5,304 bases of DNA, from the NCBI GenBank assembly GCA_021848765.1, contig JAJZTU010000237.1, positions 1 through 5,304 of the forward strand, written 5' to 3'. Position numbers and translations under genes: made by a program. Below, in pieces: positions 1-4,602 of the stretch (position 1 is its first letter; each line of letters starts with the position of its first letter). The notes beneath the pieces were generated by a model. The model made no database searches, had not been told where the DNA came from, and worked only from the letters and a program-made list of their open reading frames with translations. This DNA is from Bacillota bacterium (GTDB taxonomy: Bacteria; Bacillota; GCA-003054495; Carboxydocellales; JAJZTU01).

Positions 1-317
1 TTGGGTGCCACCACATTGACTCCCGGGAGTTTTTCCACCCTGGCTGCTGCATCCACCGGCAATTTTTTTACATCATAAGCCACTGAAGAACCTACGGTAA
101 TCCCTCCATAGGAGAAGGTCAGCTTGTTACTTTTAGGTACTATGATAATTCTGGTGCCACTCTCATTAAGATTGCCCACCATCTCCGCCTGCATGGCATT
201 AGTGATAGCAAAGAGGGTCACTACCGTGGCAACTCCGAAAACCATGCCAAAAGCCAGGAACAGCACCTTAATTTTTCTTCGCCTTAAGTTGTTTAAGGCT
301 ATATCTTTGAGCGTCAT
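1..317 (-). CDS. FtsX/MacB-type ABC transporter permease, second paralogue (5' part only)
   Basis: This is the N-terminal 105 codons of an ABC permease; the gene continues beyond position 1. The protein begins MTLKDIALNNLRRRK, a basic cytoplasmic stretch, followed by one membrane helix at about residues 18-38 and the start of an extracytoplasmic domain containing VPKSNKL and SYGG motifs. It is clearly paralogous to the permease at 1093-2289: in an ungapped alignment about 28 of the first 45 residues are identical, and the VPKS/SYGG and APK motifs recur. The start is the ATG at 317-315, which shares one base with the ATPase stop codon (TAATG), with a GAGGG ribosome site at 331-327 inside the ATPase gene. 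Translation is therefore probably coupled. I infer that it pairs with the other permease as a heterodimer served by the single ATPase. Whether the CxxC seen in the paralogue is also present lies outside the window. Confidence 0.9.
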   Translation of the reverse strand, partial: MTLKDIALNNLRRRKIKVLFLAFGMVFGVATVVTLFAITNAMQAEMVGNLNESGTRIIIVPKSNKLTFSYGGITVGSSVAYDVKKLPVDAAARVEKLPGVNVVAP

Positions 318-1012
318 TAGCTCACGCCCTCATTGAAGGATTCCGTCTTTTCCAACAAGCCGTCCCTGATGAAGATAGCCCGGCCCACATGCTTTAAAGC
401 TTCCAGGTTATGCGTAACCATAATAATGGTTTGACCCTCTTTATTCAGAGCTTTAAACAAATCCATAATTTCTTCCCCGGTCTTGGTATCCAAAGCTCCT
501 GTCGGTTCATCGGCGAAGAGAATCGGAGGCCGGTTGACGATAGCCCGGGCAATGGCTACCCGCTCCTGCTCACCACCGGACAATTGGTTGGGAAGCCGGT
601 CCAGCTTATTACCCAGCCCAACCTTTTCCAGAACCCCTTTGGCCATCTCCCGCTGCTCCCTATTGGAGCGGTCGGTAATGGCCAGGGGCAGCATGACATT
701 TTCAATAGCTGTTAAATACGGAATTAATTGAAACTGCTGGAAAACAAAGCCCAGATATTCACTTCGGAAGTCCGCCCGCTGTTCCGCTGAGAGTTGGTAA
801 ACATCAATATCGTCAATTAACACCCTTCCCGATGTGGGTGGGTTAATTCCCCCAAAAATGCTCAGCAGAGTACTCTTACCGGAACCCGAGGGGCCTAACA
901 TGGCCAGGAATTCACCCTCTTCAACCTGGAGGTTAACCCCTCCCAGGGCAGTCACCAAGCCGTCACCACCATCATAGGCTTTAACCACTTCCTGAACATC
1001 GATCAAACTCAT
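317..1012 (-). CDS. ABC transporter ATP-binding protein (LolD/MacB/FtsE type)
   Basis: This 231-residue nucleotide-binding subunit energises the flanking FtsX-type permeases from the cytoplasmic face of the membrane. All ABC motifs are intact: Walker A GPSGSGKST at residues 40-48, the Q-loop glutamine at about 92 in GFVFQQFQLIP, the signature LSGGE at 144-148, Walker B ILFADEP at 164-170 with catalytic Glu169, the D-loop GALD at 172-175 and the switch His201. Length and motif spelling fit the LolD/MacB subfamily, whose members typically drive mechanotransmission or export rather than classical import. The reading frame is open 14 codons further upstream to 1054, but the ATG at 1012 is chosen because GGAGG lies 7 nt before it and the family usually begins close to the MSLIDVQEV motif. 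It overlaps the next permease by one base (TAATG). The substrate cannot be deduced from this subunit. Confidence 0.95.
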   Translation of the reverse strand: MSLIDVQEVVKAYDGGDGLVTALGGVNLQVEEGEFLAMLGPSGSGKSTLLSIFGGINPPTSGRVLIDDIDVYQLSAEQRADFRSEYLGFVFQQFQLIPYLTAIENVMLPLAITDRSNREQREMAKGVLEKVGLGNKLDRLPNQLSGGEQERVAIARAIVNRPPILFADEPTGALDTKTGEEIMDLFKALNKEGQTIIMVTHNLEALKHVGRAIFIRDGLLEKTESFNEGVS

Positions 1013-1017
1013 TTTCC

Positions 1018-1024
1018 CACCTCC
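1018..1024 (-). promoter_or_regulatory. Ribosome binding site deciding the ATPase start
   Basis: GGAGGTG on the coding strand; its GGAGG core lies 7 nt before the ATG at 1012. It supports that start over the longer in-frame alternative at 1054, whose extra codons would include this site. Confidence 0.75.
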
Positions 1025-1045
1025 ACTACATCTACCCGGACCCCG

Positions 1046-1093
1046 GAACCTCAAACCCTCGCCTCTAACCTCTGACCTCTAACCTCGAACCTC
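1046..1093 (-). repeat. Degenerate tandem heptamer array, consensus GAGGTTA
   Basis: Reading the coding strand from the last base of the permease stop codon, five consecutive 7-nt units fit GAGGTTA with one or two changes each: 1093-1087 (GAGGTTC), 1086-1080, 1079-1073 (GAGGTCA), 1072-1066 and 1065-1059 (GAGGCGA). A 6-nt GGGTTT interruption follows, then another GAGGTTC at 1052-1046. The array fills most of the 80-nt gap between the first permease and the ATPase. A short CCGG-N3-CCGG dyad at 1036-1046 abuts it. Each unit carries a Shine-Dalgarno-like GAGG, but none is placed to serve a start codon; the ATPase uses the separate GGAGG at 1024-1020. The array encodes nothing recognisable and does not form an obvious terminator. 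I do not know its function. Confidence 0.8.
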
Positions 1094-2289
1094 TAGATAA
1101 AGCGCAGGGCCTCCGCAGGATCAAGCCTGGACGCCTGCCAGGCCGGAAAAGCGCTGGCTGCCACGCCTACCAGCAAGGCTAGCCCCAGGCTTCCTGCCCC
1201 AATCTGCGCCTGCCAGTTAATCACCAGGTCCATTTGAGCAATCATGGGAGCTGTTAGCTTAGCAGCCAGAGTCCCGAGAATATAACCCAGGACTCCTCCC
1301 AGGAAACTGACCACCAGCGCTTCCGTAAAAATGATTTGCATCACATGGCTCTTTCTAAACCCAATTGCCCGGAAAATACCAATCTCCCTGGTCCGCTCAT
1401 TGACCGAGGACATCATGGTCAGGAGCACTACCATAGAACCGATGAGTAAAATCACTGCCGAAATAGCCAAGGCAAAGGCAGAAAACCTTTCCACCACCAG
1501 TTTACGGGCCTCTACCGCTTCCTTAACCGCCACTGCCCGGGCATAGGGCAGCTTTTCTGAGATTTGGGCCACAATCTGTTCAATGGGGCAGGTATTGCAC
1601 AGGGCGCTTAATTCGAAGAGGCTAACCGCTCCAGGCTTGCCGAGAATGGTTTGCAGACGGCCAATATCCATGATGACTGCTCCGTCTTCCTCTGAACCCA
1701 GGGACCCCAGTACCCCTTTGACCAGATAATCCTGCCCGGCTACCTTGATTGTATCTCCCGGTTTTTTATTCAACCGTACGGCTGCCTCACTACCCAGGAG
1801 TAAATCATTTTCTTGCATGACCAGCGTTCCGGGACGGGCCAGCACCTGGCCGGGATTCCGGGCATCTGTATGGATTTTCCACCATTTTTTCATCCTCAGT
1901 TCACTGATGAACCTGACTCCGATAGCCAGGGTTTTGTTACCGCCGGCATCCACCGCCCCTAAAAGCTTGGGGGCAATGATGGATACATTCTCCTTATTTT
2001 TGATGGCGCGCATCTTGTCCATATCCGTCATACTTAATTGCTTAGCTGCCACAGCGGTATCGGAAACTGAGACCCCACCATAGCTCAGGGCCAAGTCATC
2101 AGACTTGGGGACCACCAGCATATTGGCTCCAATCTGGTCGAACTTATTGCCGACCTCTTCTTCCATAGACTTAGTTATTGTGAAGAGTGTCACTATCGTG
2201 GCGATACCAATAAGCATACCCAGAACCAGGAAGAGCGTCTTGCCCTTCCGTCTCTGCAGGTTATTGAGGGCTATTCCAGTTAAGCGCAT
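1093..2289 (-). CDS. FtsX/MacB-type ABC transporter permease with extracytoplasmic CxxC
   Basis: This 398-residue membrane subunit has the usual MacB/FtsX layout. A cytoplasmic MRLTGIALNNLQRRK start leads into a first helix at about 19-39, then a large extracytoplasmic domain at about 40-267, then three C-terminal helices near 268-295, 316-343 and 362-385. The conserved NERTREIGIFRAIG coupling segment is at 297-310 and the protein ends with the typical SRLDPAEALRFI. Unusually, the extracytoplasmic domain contains CNTCPIE, with Cys231 and Cys234 as its only cysteines, a candidate metal-binding or dithiol site. The ATG at 2289 is preferred over an in-frame GTG at 2307: GGGGGAG precedes it by 5 nt and the paralogue begins at the same point. 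It follows the DUF2318 gene by 30 nt, so the two are probably co-transcribed. It likely works with the ATPase at 317-1012 and the second permease. Confidence 0.93.
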   Translation of the reverse strand: MRLTGIALNNLQRRKGKTLFLVLGMLIGIATIVTLFTITKSMEEEVGNKFDQIGANMLVVPKSDDLALSYGGVSVSDTAVAAKQLSMTDMDKMRAIKNKENVSIIAPKLLGAVDAGGNKTLAIGVRFISELRMKKWWKIHTDARNPGQVLARPGTLVMQENDLLLGSEAAVRLNKKPGDTIKVAGQDYLVKGVLGSLGSEEDGAVIMDIGRLQTILGKPGAVSLFELSALCNTCPIEQIVAQISEKLPYARAVAVKEAVEARKLVVERFSAFALAISAVILLIGSMVVLLTMMSSVNERTREIGIFRAIGFRKSHVMQIIFTEALVVSFLGGVLGYILGTLAAKLTAPMIAQMDLVINWQAQIGAGSLGLALLVGVAASAFPAWQASRLDPAEALRFI

Positions 2290-2294
2290 TGGCT

Positions 2295-2301
2295 CTCCCC
2301 C
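2295..2301 (-). promoter_or_regulatory. Ribosome binding site deciding the first permease start
   Basis: GGGGGAG on the coding strand, 5 nt before the ATG at 2289. The alternative GTG at 2307 would place this site inside the gene and has no comparable site of its own. Confidence 0.7.
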
Positions 2302-2319
2302 TTTCACCCCACCTTAGAA

Positions 2320-2928
2320 CTACGGTCTGGGTTGCCAACTCCTCAGTTCTTGCTCGTCAAATACCAGCTTATTACCATCAACCTGATAATTTACTTCAGC
2401 AGGCGGGTAGGTGGGACAACCACCGGAAATCCCTTTCAGGTCCTCAAGAGTCCAGCGAGTGCCACAGGATTCACAGACCAAATCCTGTCCCTCAATCCGG
2501 AACCTGGTACCACTACAGGGCTCACAGAAACTAATGGCCCCAACAACCCGCCCCTTATCGGAAACATAAGCGGTAACCGGCATAAAATCAAAAGTGCTGC
2601 CATTGGGCAAGGTTACCTGCTGGTTGGGAAGTTCGAAACGCACAATCTTATTCTGCTTAACAGTATTTAAATCCACCAGAACCTGACCATTTTTAATTTC
2701 CGGTTTAATGTCAGTCATCTTAACAACTTGCCCGTCATAATTCTGGGCTTCTACCTGGAAACTCCCCTTATTAGGTGCATCACTGCCACCACCCTTGGTA
2801 TTGGAAAGGAAGGCAAAGGCCATCAAAGCTATACCTGCTACAACTACTACCGGTACAATAAAGCTCTTTTTCTTTTGCTTGTTTCCCAATACCTTGTCCT
2901 TTTTGTCAAAATGTTCATTACGTGCCAT
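2320..2928 (-). CDS. DUF2318-family membrane-anchored cysteine-rich protein
   Basis: This 202-residue protein has a lysine-rich cytoplasmic start, one hydrophobic helix at about 23-41 acting as an uncleaved anchor, and an extracytoplasmic domain. Five cysteines form the pattern CEPC (135, 138), CESC (152, 155) and GGC (171), followed by PTYPPAEV. This matches what I know of the DUF2318 family, often annotated as a Fe-S or metal-binding membrane protein. Such proteins are encoded beside FtsX-type permeases and an ATPase downstream of FTR1/P19 iron transporters in Campylobacter and some E. coli. Here it is the first gene of a DUF2318-permease-ATPase-permease operon, with a strong AAAGGAGGA ribosome site at 2945-2937 and its own promoter and operator-like dyad upstream. 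The cysteine cluster could bind a metal, a Fe-S centre or exchange disulfides; the sequence does not decide. No FTR1 or P19 gene is in the window. Confidence 0.85.
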   Translation of the reverse strand: MARNEHFDKKDKVLGNKQKKKSFIVPVVVVAGIALMAFAFLSNTKGGGSDAPNKGSFQVEAQNYDGQVVKMTDIKPEIKNGQVLVDLNTVKQNKIVRFELPNQQVTLPNGSTFDFMPVTAYVSDKGRVVGAISFCEPCSGTRFRIEGQDLVCESCGTRWTLEDLKGISGGCPTYPPAEVNYQVDGNKLVFDEQELRSWQPRP

Positions 2929-2958
2929 GATACCGCTCCTCCTTTGCTAATGCATATC

Positions 2959-2977
2959 GCACTACTTACTGTAGTAG
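2959..2977 (-). promoter_or_regulatory. Probable BlaI-family operator at the DUF2318 operon
   Basis: The coding strand reads CTACTA-N7-TAGTGC. The inner ACTA/TAGT arms are perfectly inverted, and ACTAC/GTAGT is also present in an overlapping register. The site begins 9 nt after the -10 hexamer, so it should cover the transcription start and block initiation or early elongation when occupied. The repressor gene's own promoter carries CTACTA-N7-TAGTAG with the same spacing, the main reason for calling both as sites of the BlaI-like protein encoded at 4042-4473. The TACTA/TAGTA flavour fits known BlaI/MecI/CopY operators, which are short dyads with TAC/GTA-rich arms. Confidence 0.65.
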
Positions 2978-2986
2978 ATTTGCTCT

Positions 2987-3015
2987 ATTAGATTACCTAT
3001 TTATAGCGTTGGCAA
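2987..3015 (-). promoter_or_regulatory. Sigma-A type promoter for the DUF2318-ABC operon
   Basis: On the coding strand, TTGCCA (3015-3010) is followed by a 17-nt spacer and TCTAAT (2992-2987). Each hexamer matches the consensus at five of six bases and the spacing is ideal. The predicted start is near 2980, giving a leader of roughly 50 nt before the ATG at 2928. It lies entirely in the 106-nt gap between the M56 protease gene and DUF2318, so the transporter operon can be expressed separately from the regulators, although read-through is also possible because no terminator is seen between them. Confidence 0.7.
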
Positions 3016-3020
3016 TAGGT
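2995..3020. repeat. Inverted repeat ACCTATT-N12-AATAGGT across the DUF2318 promoter
   Basis: Perfect 7-bp arms at 2995-3001 and 3014-3020 are separated by 12 nt, a centre-to-centre distance of 19 nt or nearly two helical turns. The upstream arm touches the -35 hexamer and the other arm lies in the promoter spacer. That is a suitable position for a second transcription factor, but chance is possible. There is no run of T after it, so it is not a convincing terminator for the preceding gene. Confidence 0.4.
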
Positions 3021-3034
3021 TCGCCAAACTTCCA

Positions 3035-4039
3035 TTAACACAAAATCAGCAGAATACTCACTAAAGTTGTAATCATCCCAAATATCAACCAAATAGCGGC
3101 CCTGGAGGATAACCCCTGAACCCCTGGGGCGTCAATAACCCGCTGAACCCTGTGCCCAATGATCCCGTCCTTGGCAAAACCCGGGGTGGGGGAAAAGTTG
3201 TCCAGTGAAAAATCAGCAAACAGGCTCTTGGGAGACATGCGCCAGACCTTAATTAAGGCCTGAGCAAAGGCTAGAGGTTTTTCGGTAATCCGGACAGTTA
3301 TGTCATCAGCCGCCTTTTCCTTTTCACCCAGCAGGCGGTTAAAACCCCAATAAACCACGGGTGCAAAGAACATAGCATCCCTCAGGAACACCGCTACCCA
3401 GTTAAACAGGGAATCTTTTCTCACGATATGGGCCATTTCGTGGGCCAAAACGGCGTGCAGCTCATCCTGGTCCAGGCTTTCCACAAGTTTTTTCGAAAGC
3501 ACTATTACAGGATTCCAAAAACCAAAAGTAAACGACTGGGCATATTTTTTGTCTGTCATAATCAGTCCGGGAGTTGTTACCCCTACTTCTTGCGACAATT
3601 GCCTCAAAGTTGCGGTCAACTGCGGATAATCTTCTGTACAAACTAATCCATAGCGCTTTACTAAGCGGCGGCAAGCCACAAGGCTGACCACAGCTTTGAT
3701 AATAGCCACTGATACAGCAAGGGCGAATAACGGAGTAAGAATTACAGCCGCTACATTACTGACCACACAAAATCCGGTAATCAGCCGGTCAAGGAAGGGC
3801 AAACCGGTGCTTCCGGTAACCGACAACAAACAACGGGGATTTACATGGAAACTGCTGGAAATCACATAGGTGGTGACCGGGATAATCAAAGGCAGGAACA
3901 GCAGTTGAGCTTTTAACCTGGGATCATCCAATTGCAACCACCTGTAAACCAGGAAAACCAGACCATACCCCAGGAAAGTGCCGGTGACAGCATAAATAAT
4001 AAAAGGATGCATATGCTCCTGAAGCAAAATGCTGATCAC
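3035..4039 (-). CDS. M56 family membrane metalloprotease (BlaR1/MecR1-like, no sensor domain)
   Basis: This is a 334-residue integral membrane zinc protease. Hydrophobic helices appear near residues 12-31, 45-62 and 93-117, with a C-terminal helix at about 311-333. The cytoplasmic-type protease domain contains HEMAH at 200-204, giving zinc ligands His200 and His204 and catalytic Glu201. A downstream EKAAD motif supplies Glu241 as the likely third ligand. In BlaR1/MecR1 this domain transmits an outside signal that leads to cleavage of the BlaI/MecI repressor. Those proteins are near 600 residues because of a C-terminal penicillin-binding sensor, which is absent here, so a beta-lactam signal is unlikely. 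The loop at about 63-92 is the obvious candidate for sensing. The GTG start at 4039 has AAGGGGGGAG 6 nt upstream and lies only 2 nt after the repressor stop, so the two genes form one unit. Confidence 0.9.
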   Translation of the reverse strand: MISILLQEHMHPFIIYAVTGTFLGYGLVFLVYRWLQLDDPRLKAQLLFLPLIIPVTTYVISSSFHVNPRCLLSVTGSTGLPFLDRLITGFCVVSNVAAVILTPLFALAVSVAIIKAVVSLVACRRLVKRYGLVCTEDYPQLTATLRQLSQEVGVTTPGLIMTDKKYAQSFTFGFWNPVIVLSKKLVESLDQDELHAVLAHEMAHIVRKDSLFNWVAVFLRDAMFFAPVVYWGFNRLLGEKEKAADDITVRITEKPLAFAQALIKVWRMSPKSLFADFSLDNFSPTPGFAKDGIIGHRVQRVIDAPGVQGLSSRAAIWLIFGMITTLVSILLILC

Positions 4040-4041
4040 GG

Positions 4042-4473
4042 CTATCTCCCCCCTTGCTGGCGCCTCTCTTTAATCAATGCTTCAAGTTTATTAATTTGGC
4101 TCTCATCTTCTTTAGTCATCCTGTCTACTAAGTGGGAAATAGCCGGTTCAGCGAACTCATCTAACAGCCCGTCCAGAACCTCCTTTACTATCGTGTGGGT
4201 AAACTCTTGTCTCGAAAGAGACGGTGTATAAATATAAGCATTTCCCTGACTCTCTTTTTGTAACAACCCTTTTTCCGCCAGCCGGGTCATGATCGTCATT
4301 ACCGTAGTATAGGCCAGCTCCTTTTGCAGGCGCAATTGCTCATAAACTTCCCGTACCGAAACGCGGTCTTTCTGCCAGACTATTTCCATGATGTCAGCTT
4401 CTAAATCGCCCAAAACCTTGCGCAGCCCGACTTTATGCGGTTTGAAATCAGCGGAGACCTTTTTCCAAAACAT
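4042..4473 (-). CDS. BlaI/MecI/CopY-family transcriptional repressor
   Basis: This 143-residue winged-helix repressor opens with about 20 basic residues, then LGDLEADIMEIVW (21-33), and the recognition segment AYTTVMTIMTRLAEKGLL (54-71) typical of BlaI/MecI. A wing follows around 72-84 and a helical C-terminal dimerisation region runs to the end. Family members bind TAC/GTA-rich dyads as dimers and are inactivated by cleavage triggered by an M56 membrane protease, which is the next gene. There are no cysteines, so the CopY type of metal-binding CxC tail is missing and direct thiol or metal sensing is unlikely. The ATG at 4473 is chosen because AGGGGAG precedes it by 7 nt; an in-frame GTG at 4491 would swallow that site. 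A strong promoter with an operator-like dyad over its -35 suggests autorepression, and a similar dyad marks the DUF2318 operon as a target. Confidence 0.93.
   Translation of the reverse strand: MFWKKVSADFKPHKVGLRKVLGDLEADIMEIVWQKDRVSVREVYEQLRLQKELAYTTVMTIMTRLAEKGLLQKESQGNAYIYTPSLSRQEFTHTIVKEVLDGLLDEFAEPAISHLVDRMTKEDESQINKLEALIKERRQQGGR
4046..4055 (-). promoter_or_regulatory. Ribosome binding site for the M56 gene, inside the repressor gene
   Basis: AAGGGGGGAG on the coding strand, 6 nt before the GTG at 4039. It sits within the last codons of the repressor gene, just before its TAG stop. This supports the GTG start and suggests translational coupling of repressor and protease. Confidence 0.75.
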
Positions 4474-4480
4474 AATTGTT

Positions 4481-4487
4481 CTCCCCT
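4481..4487 (-). promoter_or_regulatory. Ribosome binding site deciding the repressor start
   Basis: AGGGGAG on the coding strand, 7 nt before the ATG at 4473. The upstream in-frame GTG at 4491 has only AT-rich sequence before it and no such site, so the shorter product is preferred. Confidence 0.75.
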
Positions 4488-4510
4488 TCACAAATTATCG
4501 TCCTAGTATC

Positions 4511-4539
4511 ATCTTACAATAAGCCCCTACTACCGTCAA
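4511..4539 (-). promoter_or_regulatory. Sigma-A type promoter for the repressor-M56 unit
   Basis: On the coding strand, TTGACG (4539-4534, five of six consensus bases) is followed by exactly 17 nt and TAAGAT (4516-4511, four of six). The predicted start is near 4504, leaving a leader of about 30 nt. The -35 hexamer is contained in the centre of the dyad at 4527-4545, so repressor binding there would exclude RNA polymerase. Confidence 0.7.
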
Positions 4540-4545
4540 TAGTAG
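4527..4545 (-). promoter_or_regulatory. Probable BlaI-family operator over the repressor's own -35
   Basis: The dyad CTACTA-N7-TAGTAG has perfect 6-bp arms, and its 7-nt centre TTGACGG contains the -35 hexamer. Position, symmetry and the adjacent BlaI-like gene argue for an autoregulatory operator. The related site at 2959-2977 keeps the same arm spacing. Confidence 0.7.
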
Positions 4546-4568
4546 TTTCTGCGCAGATTATTGATTTC

Positions 4569-4586
4569 AAAAAATGTTCACATTTT
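4569..4586 (-). terminator. Weak AT-rich terminator candidate after the chemotaxis gene
   Basis: On the coding strand AAAATG-TGAA-CATTTT forms a 6-bp stem with a 4-nt loop, ending in a run of six T that partly belongs to the stem. It starts 16 nt after the stop of the chemotaxis gene and lies upstream of the repressor promoter. The stem is almost all A/T, so termination would be inefficient at best. Confidence 0.35.
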
Positions 4587-4602
4587 AACAAACAAATAAC
4601 TG

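Noticed and set aside
124..336. Open frames on the + strand opposite the transporter genes, such as 124-336 and 1745-2083.
   Set aside because: They are antisense to clearly conserved proteins, show no family motifs, and their translations look like complements of transmembrane and ATPase codons.
2844..2849. Another CTACTA on the + strand, considered as an extra operator half-site.
   Set aside because: It lies in codons for a run of valines in the DUF2318 membrane helix and has no TAGT partner at the right distance.
3009..3027. TTGGC-N9-GCCAA hairpin just after the M56 stop, considered as a terminator.
   Set aside because: The stem is only 5 bp with a 9-nt loop and no T run follows; it also overlaps the -35 of the DUF2318 promoter.
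4474..4491. Longer repressor beginning at the GTG at 4491.
   Set aside because: Its added codons contain the ribosome binding site for the ATG at 4473 and no site precedes the GTG.
4548..4557. Perfect 10-bp palindrome TCTGCGCAGA upstream of the repressor promoter.
   Set aside because: A 10-bp palindrome is expected several times by chance in a window of this size. It does not resemble the two CTACTA/TAGT dyads and has no counterpart at the other promoter.
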